Position numbers and translations under genes: made by a program. A DNA stretch of 63,199 bases from Lachnospiraceae bacterium (GTDB lineage: Bacteria > Bacillota > Clostridia > Lachnospirales > Lachnospiraceae), in assembly GCA_017438775.1 (NCBI GenBank), contig JAFRUR010000073.1:1-63199 (forward strand), written 5' to 3'. The notes beneath the pieces are model-generated. The model had not been told where the DNA came from and did no database searches. It saw nothing but the letters and a program-made list of their open reading frames with translations. This document shows, in pieces, positions 1 to 7,977 of the stretch (its first letter is position 1; every line of letters begins with the position of its first letter).

Positions 1-2
1 CG

Positions 3-143
3 AAAGGCCGCAATCTTTCCCGTGTTGCTCCAGCTACACTAAAACGAAACCTGGCGTTGATCAACGCCAGGCCGCGTAAGGTTCTTGGTTTTCGTTCTGC
101 ACAGTCCCTTTGGGATCTTGAGCTTCTTAACTGTTGCACTTAG
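3..143 (+). pseudogene. C-terminus of an IS30-family transposase, cut by the window edge
   Basis: Reading frame 3 is open from the left edge to TAG at 141-143 and encodes about 46 residues. It contains the signature LINARPRKVLGFRSAQSLWD, the typical C-terminal tail of IS30-family DDE transposases (the [L/I]NxRPRKxLGxxTP block). The start and catalytic core lie outside the window, so whether the full transposase is intact is unknown. The stop codon sits inside an IS30-like terminal sequence, as is usual for these elements where the gene runs nearly to the end. It is oriented toward the YprB-like gene. Recognition rests on the conserved motif only. Confidence 0.75.
50..71. repeat. 22-bp perfect palindrome inside the IS30 transposase 3' end
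   Basis: Arms CCTGGCGTTGA and TCAACGCCAGG abut with no loop. It lies within the codons for NLALINARPR. It could fold as an mRNA hairpin or cruciform near the element's end, but may simply reflect the codons of a conserved motif. Confidence 0.6.
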
Positions 144-158
144 TTTGACAATTCACTT
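132..158 (+). mobile_element. Right terminal inverted repeat of the IS30-like element
   Basis: The sequence TGTTGCACTTAGTTTGACAA around 132-151 immediately follows and overlaps the transposase stop. It resembles IS30-family ends, which commonly contain a TTTGACAAT-type motif. The exact outer boundary is not determinable because the left end is outside the window; a position near 155-160 is my estimate. Confidence 0.5.
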
Positions 159-346
159 TATATGGAGGAATAGGGTTATAGGACAAAGCGTGTTGGTAAA
201 AACCTCGAAAAACGTTGAATCTATGCGGTAAATCAAGGTTGTAAGTTGACCGGAGCTGCAGATCTGCATATCGACAATCATACTTTGAAGTTGCTGTTAC
301 GCCGCTGACCTCAGATGGGGCGTTCCGGTATCTGCGCATTTTGTCC
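144..346. other. AT-rich spacer with no gene seen
   Basis: This stretch between the IS30 end and the stop of the YprB-like gene is visibly more AT-rich than its surroundings. A 70-codon open frame on the minus strand has no convincing ribosome site and resembles no family I know. I see no tRNA, terminator or promoter of quality here. It may be flanking DNA carried by, or a scar left from, element insertions. Confidence 0.5.
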
Positions 347-1606
347 TCAGGCGGGCGCCAGGATGGCCAGGAGGGCGCGCAGGTATTCGTTCCACCAGGC
401 GTCGTTCTGCAGGATCTCTTCGGTCAGAAGGAAGGAGAACTGATCCGCGCCCGGTCCGGCATAGACGGGCTGGCCGGAGAGGGGACCTTCCGCTGCCGCA
501 TGCTTTTTCTTCCCGGAGCAGGCTTCCTGCGGGGCGGGATAGAAGGTGCCGGCCTTTCGCACGTAGCAGGTTTCCCTGGTCGCTTTGACGCGGTGCGAGG
601 GCTCCACAAAGGCTCCGACGCTTTTATGGACGGCCATGTCCTCCGCGGGCAGATAAAAGTAGTTTTTGTAGTCCGCAAAGTAGTATCTGGCCTCGCCTTC
701 GCGCAGAGGAATGCGAAGGAACACGTCACCGGCGATCCAGTTCAGGAAAAAGTCTCCGCGGCGGATCCGCACGGGACGGGGCAGCGGGAGACTGCTCACG
801 GCCTGGACGTAGAGTTCACGGCAGCTTGCGCCGTAATAATCCGTGTAGGTGCTTTCACGCGCGCTGATGTTTGAAAACGAGGCGCTGCGCATGGCGCTGT
901 AGCGCAGAACGGGAAGGAGAGCGGGCATACCCAGAACGTCCTCGCGGTTGTGGAGCAGAAGGAGATGTTCGCGGGATGCGCCGCCAAAACTCTCGTAGTC
1001 GTGGTAGACGCCGATCAGTTCTCCGCCGCTCATGCGGTCCTCGCGCTCAAGTCCGAGGAACCGCTCCAGAGACTTCTGACGGCAGTCCGCAAGGCCGAGG
1101 AGAGGACGCAGCCTCTTGGTGATCTTATAGAGATCCAGAGAGGAGAATGACGCAAGCGGGAGCCGGACGCTGCAGAGGCGGGCCCGTTCCGCGAGGAACG
1201 GAAGGTCGAAGGCATCGCCGTTGAAGGTGACGATGGTGCAGGTCGGTTTCGCAGGCTCTTCCGCGCATTCGGGAAGATCTGCCGTGTCCGCTCCCGAGGC
1301 GGCGGCCGGAGAAGAAGCGGTGTCTTCCGAATTGCAGATCGTTCGGACCGGCAAGGAAAGGGAGGCAAGGGTGTCAGCAAAAGCGCGGAGCACGGCGGCC
1401 TCTTCACCGCGGGACTGGGAGAGCCACTGTGTGAGGACGGCATCCCCGTCTGCGACCGCAAGGATCCCGATCAGATAGACGCGGTTCTTTTCCCGGGAGA
1501 GGCCGGTGGTCTCGATATCCGCAAACAGGGCGCGCGAAAGCCCGGCGCGGGTCAGTTCCGCGCGCAGCTCCGGATCGATATGCACCTGTTCCCTTACGGT
1601 TTTCAT
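347..1606 (-). CDS. YprB-like RNase H-fold (DEDD) exonuclease
   Basis: The 419-aa product belongs to the YprB/RNase_H_2 group of predicted 3'-5' exonucleases. Near the N-terminus FADIETTG supplies the DxE metal ligands; TFNGDAFDLPFL is the second Exo-like motif and HNREDVLGMPALL near residue 220 carries the last aspartate. A low-complexity Ala/Ser/Glu-rich insertion separates the first two motifs. The start chosen is ATG at 1606, which matches homologue N-termini. An upstream GTG at 1630 is in frame but lies inside the promoter described separately, which places transcription start almost on the ATG. It is divergent from the YbjN/ruvAB operon. Substrate is unknown; the fold suggests a nucleic-acid processing role. 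Confidence 0.8.
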   Translation of the reverse strand: MKTVREQVHIDPELRAELTRAGLSRALFADIETTGLSREKNRVYLIGILAVADGDAVLTQWLSQSRGEEAAVLRAFADTLASLSLPVRTICNSEDTASSPAAASGADTADLPECAEEPAKPTCTIVTFNGDAFDLPFLAERARLCSVRLPLASFSSLDLYKITKRLRPLLGLADCRQKSLERFLGLEREDRMSGGELIGVYHDYESFGGASREHLLLLHNREDVLGMPALLPVLRYSAMRSASFSNISARESTYTDYYGASCRELYVQAVSSLPLPRPVRIRRGDFFLNWIAGDVFLRIPLREGEARYYFADYKNYFYLPAEDMAVHKSVGAFVEPSHRVKATRETCYVRKAGTFYPAPQEACSGKKKHAAAEGPLSGQPVYAGPGADQFSFLLTEEILQNDAWWNEYLRALLAILAPA

Positions 1607-1612
1607 GGGAAC

Positions 1613-1641
1613 AGTATACCACGGGAGCACAAAGTTCTCAA
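1613..1641 (-). promoter_or_regulatory. Promoter giving a probably leaderless YprB-like mRNA
   Basis: On the minus strand TTGAGA (1636-1641), a 17-bp spacer and an extended -10 TGG-TATACT (1613-1618) are followed by only six bases, then ATG at 1606. Transcription would begin on or next to the A of ATG, and there is no Shine-Dalgarno sequence between. Confidence 0.55.
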
Positions 1642-1725
1642 ATCCTTCTCACATCATGCGGAATCGTGTGATCGGTCTTTGCGGATGACTGTCCGGATGC
1701 CGCTGCGGCAGAGTCCGGGCAAAAG

Positions 1726-1739
1726 CGAAAAAATGTTCG
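1726..1739 (+). promoter_or_regulatory. Putative LexA box upstream of the YbjN/AAA/ruvAB operon
   Basis: CGAAAAAATGTTCG matches the Gram-positive LexA consensus CGAACRNRYGTTYG at all but one position (A for the fifth C). It ends 20 bp before the -35 hexamer of the operon promoter. ruvAB is a classic SOS operon, and a LexA gene with its own boxes is in this window, which supports function. Confidence 0.55.
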
Positions 1740-1759
1740 AGAAACAAAGGAAAACCTCT

Positions 1760-1787
1760 TTTACTGATGGCGTATTTGTGGTATAAA
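1760..1787 (+). promoter_or_regulatory. Promoter of the YbjN/AAA/ruvAB operon
   Basis: TTTACT (1760-1765), 16-bp spacer, TATAAA (1782-1787) with an extended TG one base upstream. It lies 50 bp upstream of the first start codon. Confidence 0.6.
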
Positions 1788-1835
1788 TATGTGGGAAAAC
1801 TTGTGAATGACCTTGAAAGACAGGAGGGAAAGCAC

Positions 1836-2246
1836 ATGGCAGATTACAAAGCACTCACGATGGCCTTTTTTGACGAGAAAAAGCTCAAGTATTCCGAGCT
1901 GGACGAAGTCGCTCTCCGCGTCGGCTTTGACTACGAAAACGTGAAAAACCTCAGCATTTTCTGTATTTTCGATAAGGATGGCGAGGGCAAGATCCAGATG
2001 GTCACGAGTCCTCTCGGTACCTTCAAGGGGGAAAAGACCGTGACGGGTCTGACCATCGTCAACCAGCTCAACAACACCTACCGCTGGGTCAAGTTCATGC
2101 TGAACGACAGCCAGGACCTCATTGCCCGTGTGGATGCCATCCTTTCGCCCGAGACGGTGGGACCGGAGGTGTATGAACTCGTGCTCCGCAGCGCGAACAT
2201 CATCGACGAAGCGTATCCCGACATCATGAGGGCCTTATGGACGTGA
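1836..2246 (+). CDS. YbjN-domain protein
   Basis: A 136-aa protein of the YbjN / type III secretion chaperone-like fold, judged from the pattern of a short helical N-terminus (FFDEKKLKYSELDE), a beta-rich middle (VGFDYENVKNLSIFCIFDKD) and helices that hold a WVKFMLNDSQDLIARVDA segment. ATG 1836 is chosen because AGGAGG sits 7-8 bases upstream; an earlier in-frame ATG at 1767 lies upstream of the promoter -10. No catalytic residues are seen; the family usually acts as a chaperone or adaptor. The gene overlaps the downstream AAA+ ATPase by 10 bp, so the two are probably translated together and may form a complex. It is the first gene of the operon that ends with ruvB. Confidence 0.7.
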   Translation: MADYKALTMAFFDEKKLKYSELDEVALRVGFDYENVKNLSIFCIFDKDGEGKIQMVTSPLGTFKGEKTVTGLTIVNQLNNTYRWVKFMLNDSQDLIARVDAILSPETVGPEVYELVLRSANIIDEAYPDIMRALWT

Positions 2247-4357
2247 CCATACGCGTGGAATTTCAGCAGAGCTGGCTTTACGGCGGCGGCGGAGCGAACA
2301 GCTTCGCCGTCTCCAGGTTCCTGAAACAATGCGAGCGTCTCTATGCGGAGACGGACATCGAGGTGCACCGCCGCGGTCTGGACCGCTGCGAGTTCAGCCT
2401 CCCGGCGCAAAATCAGGACTCTGTTCTCAAAGAGCTGGCTTCGATCCTGGAAAAGGATTACCAGGCGCAGGCGGGCGAGGCCTACCGTCTCTTTGTGGAC
2501 GGTGCGGAAGTCACGCCGGATGCGCCTTCTTCGGATGCGGAGGATGTATCTGCTCAGGACGGGTCTGCGGATGATTCGAAGGATGCCCGCGAACCCGCGG
2601 ACAGGAAAGAGGATCCCGCACCTGCGTCCGGGCCTTCTGAGGAGGCACAGCCATCCGAACCTGGCCCGCAGACTTTCCGGGCCGGTGTGAATTCCGGCGC
2701 AGAAACCGCAAAGGCGGCCGCGTCCGTCATGGACCGCGTGGAAAATCTGATCGGCGCGGACGATTTCAAGTCGCTCTGCCGCGAGATCCGGGACCGCGCG
2801 CCTCTCGTGAAGAAAAATCATACGGAAAAGGTCTTTTTCTCGCAGACCTACCTCTTTACCATCGGTCAGGGAGAAGGCCTCACCAACAGCCTGGAACTGA
2901 TGCGCGACCTTCTTTCGGAGACGGGCCTGTTCCAGGACAACAAGCGCCACGCCGTGCGTGAGCTCTCGCTGCCGTCTCCTGCAGACCAGCAGGTGGAAGA
3001 GAAGATGCAGCACCTGATCGGTTCCGTGGCGGAGCGGTTCTCCACGGAGAGCATCATTTCCTACGACATTTCCCGCTGGGTGGGACACACCTCAAAGGAA
3101 CTCTTCAAGGAACTCATCCTGAGCGTGCTCCGCGGAAACGAAAACTGCGTGCACGTCTTCCGTGCCCCCGTTGTGTCGGAGCGCCTGCATCATCAGACGG
3201 AAAAAGATCTGCGCGACGTCCTTTCGGTCCGCAGCGTCCGCTTCCCGAACCTGACGGCGGACCAGCAGCACGAGCTGGTCACGCGCCATCTGAATACCTA
3301 TGACATCACCGTGGACGGCTCCTGCTGGGAGATCTTCGACCGCCGCGTGGCGGAGGAGAAGTCCGACGGATACTTTTACGGCATCCGAACGCTGCAGAAG
3401 ATCGGGAACGAGATGATCAGTCTTCTGGAACAGCACAACGTCAAAAACGAGACGGAGAGCCGCGTCATCACGGCGGACAAGATCGTCTCCATCGCTTCCG
3501 TTCCCGAAGAGAAGACCGGGGACGGCATGGCGCAGCTGGAGCGGCTGGTCGGCATGGCGTCCATCAAGGAGCAGATCCGGTCCATCGTCCGTCAGATCGA
3601 GCTTTCGCGCACGGATGATGCCTTCAAAAAGCCCACGATGCACATGTGCTTCGTCGGCAAGCCCGGCACCGGCAAGACGACGGTGGCCCGTCTTCTCGGA
3701 GAGATCCTGAACGAGCGCGGGCTCCTGCGCATCGGCAAGTTCTTCGAGTACCGCGGGCGCGACCTGTGCGGCCGCTACGTCGGAGAGACCGCCATCAAGA
3801 CCACGGAGATCTGCCGCGAGGCCTACGGCTCCATCCTGTTTATCGACGAGGCCTACTCCCTGTTCCGCGGAGACTCCCGCTCAAACGACTTCGGGCGCGA
3901 AGCCATCGACACCCTGATCGCGGAAATGGAGAACCACGCGGACGACCTGATCGTCATCTTCGCCGGGTATCCGGAGGACATGGAACTCATGCTCTCGGGG
4001 AACGACGGCATGCGCAGCCGCATCCCGTACCGTCTCGACTTCCCGGACTATACGCGCGAGGAACTGGCGGACATCTTTTTCCTCGGCATTCCGGCTTCCT
4101 TCGGAATGGAAGAGGGCGTCAGGGACCACATCCGGGCCTACTTTGCGGACATCCCGGACAGCGTCTTTGAGGCCCGCGATTTCGGCAACGCACGCTTCTG
4201 CCGGAACCTCTGCGAGCGCACCTGGGGCAAAGCCCTGGCCCGACTCGCAGGCGAGGGAGAAGAAAACCGCACGATCAGCGAGGAAGACTTTGATGCCGCC
4301 GTGCGTGAGATCAGCGGCGCGGCGCCTGAAAAGAAGAGAAGCATCGGATTTATCTGA
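2237..4357 (+). CDS. CbxX/SpoVK-type AAA+ ATPase with a large N-terminal region
   Basis: The 706-aa protein has a C-terminal AAA+ module of the CbxX/CfqX (SpoVK) family: Walker A GKPGTGKTTVARLL near residue 474, pore-region segment RGRDLCGRYVGET, Walker B SILFIDEAYSLF near 533, sensor-1 stretch LIVIFAGYPEDME and an arginine-rich GMRSRIPYRLDFPDYT. Residues 1 to about 420 match nothing I recognise; they include an acidic, Ser/Ala/Pro-rich linker (about 90-150) and a mainly helical part. Relatives act as protein remodellers (Rubisco activase CbbX, EccA of type VII secretion). It overlaps the YbjN gene by 10 bp and precedes ruvA by 18 bp, placing it in a probable SOS operon. A role in remodelling repair or replication complexes is inference. 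Confidence 0.8.
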   Translation: MDVTIRVEFQQSWLYGGGGANSFAVSRFLKQCERLYAETDIEVHRRGLDRCEFSLPAQNQDSVLKELASILEKDYQAQAGEAYRLFVDGAEVTPDAPSSDAEDVSAQDGSADDSKDAREPADRKEDPAPASGPSEEAQPSEPGPQTFRAGVNSGAETAKAAASVMDRVENLIGADDFKSLCREIRDRAPLVKKNHTEKVFFSQTYLFTIGQGEGLTNSLELMRDLLSETGLFQDNKRHAVRELSLPSPADQQVEEKMQHLIGSVAERFSTESIISYDISRWVGHTSKELFKELILSVLRGNENCVHVFRAPVVSERLHHQTEKDLRDVLSVRSVRFPNLTADQQHELVTRHLNTYDITVDGSCWEIFDRRVAEEKSDGYFYGIRTLQKIGNEMISLLEQHNVKNETESRVITADKIVSIASVPEEKTGDGMAQLERLVGMASIKEQIRSIVRQIELSRTDDAFKKPTMHMCFVGKPGTGKTTVARLLGEILNERGLLRIGKFFEYRGRDLCGRYVGETAIKTTEICREAYGSILFIDEAYSLFRGDSRSNDFGREAIDTLIAEMENHADDLIVIFAGYPEDMELMLSGNDGMRSRIPYRLDFPDYTREELADIFFLGIPASFGMEEGVRDHIRAYFADIPDSVFEARDFGNARFCRNLCERTWGKALARLAGEGEENRTISEEDFDAAVREISGAAPEKKRSIGFI

Positions 4358-4375
4358 TCCTTGCCGGAGGCAGAC

Positions 4376-5002
4376 ATGATCTCATTCATTTACGGAGAGG
4401 TGTTCGAGATTCTGGAGGACTCCGTCGTCCTGGATGTGGGCGGCATGGGGTACCAGGTCTTTGCACCCGGAAACGTGCTGGCGTCCTTTCCCCGTGTCGG
4501 GGAGGACGTGCGCCTTTACACCTACCTCAACGTAAACCTGCAGGGCGGGAGCGACGTGCTTCAGCTCTACGGGTTTCTCACGAGGGACGACCTCGCCATG
4601 TTCCGCCTCTGCATCGGCGTGAGCGGCATCGGTCCGAAGGCGGCCCTGGGTCTTCTCGGGACCCTGCCCCCGGATCAGCTGCGCTTCGCCATTCTCGCGG
4701 AGGACGTGAAGGCCATCAGCCGCGCCCCGGGAATCGGACCCAAGACGGCCAAGAAACTCATTGTGGAGCTCAAGGACCGCCTGTCCCTGCAGGAGGCGGT
4801 GGATCTTCGCGCGGCCCACGCCGCGGGAGAGTCGCTTCCGGCCATGAGCGCTGCCGCGGCGGACGAGGCCGTGCAGGCGCTGGTCGCTCTGGGCTATTCC
4901 GCTTCGGACGCCCTGCGCGCTGTCAAGAAAGTGGACGCCTCGCCGGAAGAAGACACGGAAGCTGTGTTGAAGAAGGCCCTGCGCATCCTCACGACCTTCT
5001 GA
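4376..5002 (+). CDS. ruvA: Holliday junction branch migration protein RuvA
   Basis: The 208-aa protein forms the tetramer that grips the four-way DNA junction and directs RuvB. Residues 1-63 are the OB-fold ([20 protein letters not shown]). Two helix-hairpin-helix motifs follow: [14 protein letters not shown] near residue 80 and [13 protein letters not shown] near 118. The C-terminal UBA-like domain that contacts RuvB begins near 155. ATG 4376 is used because GGAGG sits 5 bp upstream; a TTG 15 bp earlier has no support. Length is normal for the family. It is 20 bp upstream of ruvB. Confidence 0.97.
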   Translation: MISFIYGEVFEILEDSVVLDVGGMGYQVFAPGNVLASFPRVGEDVRLYTYLNVNLQGGSDVLQLYGFLTRDDLAMFRLCIGVSGIGPKAALGLLGTLPPDQLRFAILAEDVKAISRAPGIGPKTAKKLIVELKDRLSLQEAVDLRAAHAAGESLPAMSAAAADEAVQALVALGYSASDALRAVKKVDASPEEDTEAVLKKALRILTTF

Positions 5003-5021
5003 CGATCAAGGAGCTGTTCTC

Positions 5022-6029
5022 ATGGAAAAACGCATGATCACCACGGAATACACCGAGGAAGACCAGCATATCGAGGGATCGCTCCGCCCCCAGACCCTGG
5101 CGGAGTATATCGGCCAGAGCCGCTCCAAGGAGATGCTGAAGGTCTATATCGAGGCTGCCAAAAGCCGCGGAGAGTCTCTGGACCACGTCCTGCTTTACGG
5201 GCCTCCCGGCCTCGGCAAGACCACGCTGGCCGGCATCATCGCGAACGAGATGGGCGTGAACATGAAGATCACGTCGGGTCCTGCGATCGAGAAGCCCGGA
5301 GAGATGGCGGCCATCCTCAACAACCTGCAGGACGGAGATGTACTGTTTGTGGATGAGATTCACCGCCTGAACCGCCAGGTGGAAGAGGTCCTGTACCCGG
5401 CGATGGAGGACTTCGCGATCGATATCGTCATCGGCAAGGGCGCCAGCGCACGCTCCATCCGTCTGGATCTCCCCAAATTTACTCTGGTGGGCGCCACCAC
5501 CCGCGCCGGCCTTCTGACGGCGCCGCTTCGCGACCGCTTCGGCGTGGTGGAACGTCTGGACTTTTATACCGTGCCGGAGCTGCACGCCATCCTGATGCGC
5601 TCCGCTGACGTTCTCGGCGTGAAGATCGACACGGAGGGTGCGAGGGAGATCGCCCGCCGTTCCCGCGGGACGCCCCGTCTGGCCAACCGCTTCTTAAAGC
5701 GCGTGCGTGACTTTGCTCAGGTCAAATACAGCGGTGTCATCACCGCGGAGGTGGCCCGCGCTGCCCTGGATGTTCTGGATGTGGACCCGGTCGGCCTCGA
5801 CAGGGCGGACCGCAACATCCTTTATACCATGATTGAAAAGTTCGGGGGCGGTCCCGTGGGGCCGGAGGCCGTCGCTGCCGCCATCGGAGAGGACGTCGGC
5901 ACCCTGATGGACGTCTACGAGCCCTACCTCGTGCAGATCGGCTTTATCCTGCGCACGCCGCGCGGGCGCGCCGTCTCCGAGGATGCGTACCGTCACCTGG
6001 GCCTTCCCGTGCCGGAGCGGGAGAGCTGA
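5022..6029 (+). CDS. ruvB: Holliday junction DNA helicase RuvB
   Basis: A 335-aa AAA+ motor that drives branch migration with RuvA. It starts with the typical [13 protein letters not shown] segment. Walker A GPPGLGKT is near residue 59, Walker [10 protein letters not shown] near 107, sensor-1 GATTRAG near 156, and the winged-helix C-terminus covers about 255-330. The ATG is preceded by AAGGAG. No ruvC lies nearby. Expression should follow the LexA-controlled promoter at the head of the operon. It is followed by a 123-bp gap and an independent zapA promoter. Confidence 0.98.
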   Translation: MEKRMITTEYTEEDQHIEGSLRPQTLAEYIGQSRSKEMLKVYIEAAKSRGESLDHVLLYGPPGLGKTTLAGIIANEMGVNMKITSGPAIEKPGEMAAILNNLQDGDVLFVDEIHRLNRQVEEVLYPAMEDFAIDIVIGKGASARSIRLDLPKFTLVGATTRAGLLTAPLRDRFGVVERLDFYTVPELHAILMRSADVLGVKIDTEGAREIARRSRGTPRLANRFLKRVRDFAQVKYSGVITAEVARAALDVLDVDPVGLDRADRNILYTMIEKFGGGPVGPEAVAAAIGEDVGTLMDVYEPYLVQIGFILRTPRGRAVSEDAYRHLGLPVPERES

Positions 6030-6068
6030 CCTGCTGCTCACAGCATGCTTTGTAACTGAAAGAATTCA

Positions 6069-6120
6069 CCTGCGGGATGCGCCTTTCCCTCTTGTCTTTC
6101 CCGCAGGGCCTCGATATAAT
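6069..6120 (+). promoter_or_regulatory. zapA promoter overlapped by an inverted repeat
   Basis: TTGTCT (6092-6097), 17-bp spacer, TATAAT (6115-6120). A 9-bp perfect inverted repeat, CCTGCGGGA (6069-6077) and TCCCGCAGG (6099-6107), has its right arm inside the spacer. It may be an operator, or a weak terminator of the ruv operon. Confidence 0.6.
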
Positions 6121-6152
6121 GATGTAAGACTGTTTCGAAGGAGTGCATAAAC

Positions 6153-6566
6153 ATGGAGAAGAAAACCACGGAAGTCATCATCGGCGGCAAGCCTCTGGTC
6201 CTCCAGAGCGACGAAGACCCGATCTACGTGCAGCGTCTGGCGGCCTATCTGAACGGCAAACTGGACGATCTGCGCAAGCAGGTGCCGCAGTTTGACCGGC
6301 GCTCCTCGGATTTCCAGAATCAGTCCCTGGTGCTCAACGTCGCGGACGATTTCATCAAGGCCCGCTCCCAGGCGGAAAAGCATGCGGAAAAGATCTCCCG
6401 CATGGAGCAGGAACTCTACGATCTGAAGCACGAGCTGGTCACCACCAAGATGCAGCTCGAGCACGCAGAGAAAGAGGCCACGGAGTGGAAGAACGCGCTT
6501 GACGAACAGGGCAAGCGCCTGGACGAACTCAAAGAGACCTTTTTCAAACACGGAAGCAAGACCTGA
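6153..6566 (+). CDS. zapA: Cell division protein ZapA
   Basis: A 137-aa protein with the ZapA N-terminal beta region (TTEVIIGGKPLVLQSDEDPIYV) and a long C-terminal coiled coil from about residue 68, rich in Glu/Lys heptads. ZapA cross-links FtsZ filaments at the division ring. The arrangement upstream of a U32 peptidase is common in Clostridia. It has its own promoter and a strong terminator, so it is probably monocistronic. Confidence 0.85.
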   Translation: MEKKTTEVIIGGKPLVLQSDEDPIYVQRLAAYLNGKLDDLRKQVPQFDRRSSDFQNQSLVLNVADDFIKARSQAEKHAEKISRMEQELYDLKHELVTTKMQLEHAEKEATEWKNALDEQGKRLDELKETFFKHGSKT

Positions 6567-6572
6567 TGCGGC

Positions 6573-6606
6573 GGGGCGGCACAAGCCGCCCCGTTTCTTC
6601 TTTTTT
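6573..6606 (+). terminator. Rho-independent terminator after zapA
   Basis: GGGGCGGC (6573-6580) and GCCGCCCC (6585-6592) form an 8-bp perfect stem with loop ACAA, followed by GTTTCTTCTTTTTT. Confidence 0.85.
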
Positions 6607-6630
6607 CGCGGATAGTATATAGGAGGAACC

Positions 6631-7977
6631 ATGGCCCGCAAACGTCCTCTCGAACTTCTTGCCCCCGCCGGCTCTCCGGAGTCCCTGCGCGCGGCCCTGT
6701 ATTCCGGCGCGGATGCCGTTTACATGGGCGGACGCGCTTTCGGCGCGCGCGCCTATGCGGTCAATGCCAGCGACGACGAACTCCCGGAACTGCTGGACCT
6801 CATGCATTTTCACGGGAAAAAGCTGTATCTCACCGTCAACATCCTGCTGCGCGAGAAGGAGCTTTTCGGGGAAGTCTACGACTTCATGGCGCCGCTGTAC
6901 GAGGCGGGCCTTGACGCCGCTATCATCCAGGACGTTGGTCTGTTCGACTTCTTCCGGAAAGAGTTCCCGGGCCTCCCGCTGCACGTCTCCACACAGATGT
7001 CTGCTGCCGGTCCGGCCTCGGCCAGAGCCTTTCAGGCGGCCGGCGCGTCGCGCATCGTCCTGCCGCGGGAACTGTCGCTGACGGAGATTCGCGCTGTCGC
7101 CGATGCGGCAGACCTGGAGATCGAGTGCTTCGCCCAGGGGGCTCTGTGCTACGGCTATTCCGGCCAGTGCCTGTTTTCCGGCATGGTCGGCGGCCGCAGC
7201 GGAAACCGAGGCCGGTGTGCCCAGAGCTGCCGTCTGCCGTACGAGGTCTGGCGCGGCTCGGAGAGACTTTCCAAACCGGATGCGCCCTATGTGATGAACC
7301 TCAAGGACAACTGCGCCCTGGATGTGCTCCCGCAGATGATCGCCGCGGGCATCACGTCCTACAAGCTGGAGGGGCGCATGAAGAGCCCGGCCTACACGGC
7401 CGGCGTCACGGCCATTTACCGCAAGTATCTGAACATGGCCATGACCGACCCGGAGCACTACCGCGTGGACGATGCGGACCGGCGCGCCCTCACGTCTCTG
7501 TTTGACCGTGGCGGCTTCACGAAGACCTGGTTCACGATGCACAACAGCACCGACATGGTCTGCCCGAAGGAACGCGATCCCGGCCGCACGCCGGACGACT
7601 CCTTCCTGAAGGCCGCGCAGGAGCGGGAGAGGGGGGCCGACCCGTCGTTCCTCCGTCCCGTGGACATGCACCTCATTCTGGAGCCCGGTAAAAAGGTGTC
7701 CCTGCAGGCGACGGACGTCAGAACGAGAAGGACATGCGCCGCATCCGGCCCGGAGGCCGGCTTTGCGGAAAACCGCCCCGTGAGCCTGGCCGATGCGGAG
7801 AAGCAGTGCCGCAAGGCCGGAGGGAGCGGCTTCACCGTCGTCAATGTGACACAGGAGAACAGCGAACAGGCCTTCGTGCCCCTGCGCGAGATCAACGACC
7901 TGCGCAGGCAGGTGCTGGATGGCCTGCGGGCACAGATCGTGGGGGCGGCTAAACGGAGCCTGCCGGTACAGCCATGA
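6631..7977 (+). CDS. U32-family peptidase, N-terminal two thirds of a split gene
   Basis: The 448-aa product begins like full-length U32 (collagenase-like/RlhA-type) proteins: LELLAPAGSPESLRAAL, VSTQMSAAGPASARAF, and the cysteine-containing core ECFAQGALCYGYSGQCLFSG...GRCAQSCRLPY that holds the conserved Cys ligands. After residue 340 comes the DUF3656-type domain ending in FVPLREINDLRRQVLDGLRA. In intact Clostridial homologues a further C-terminal region of about 300 aa follows without a break; here the frame stops after a short tail (KRSLPVQP) and the missing part is found downstream at 9994-10989, beyond an inserted GH31 gene. The catalytic/RNA-modifying core is therefore present but the protein is truncated. 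RBS AGGAGG precedes ATG 6631. Confidence 0.9.
   Translation: MARKRPLELLAPAGSPESLRAALYSGADAVYMGGRAFGARAYAVNASDDELPELLDLMHFHGKKLYLTVNILLREKELFGEVYDFMAPLYEAGLDAAIIQDVGLFDFFRKEFPGLPLHVSTQMSAAGPASARAFQAAGASRIVLPRELSLTEIRAVADAADLEIECFAQGALCYGYSGQCLFSGMVGGRSGNRGRCAQSCRLPYEVWRGSERLSKPDAPYVMNLKDNCALDVLPQMIAAGITSYKLEGRMKSPAYTAGVTAIYRKYLNMAMTDPEHYRVDDADRRALTSLFDRGGFTKTWFTMHNSTDMVCPKERDPGRTPDDSFLKAAQERERGADPSFLRPVDMHLILEPGKKVSLQATDVRTRRTCAASGPEAGFAENRPVSLADAEKQCRKAGGSGFTVVNVTQENSEQAFVPLREINDLRRQVLDGLRAQIVGAAKRSLPVQP

Noticed and set aside
127..339. 70-codon minus-strand open frame beside the IS30 end
   Set aside because: It overlaps the IS30 terminal sequence, has no ribosome site and its translation resembles no protein.
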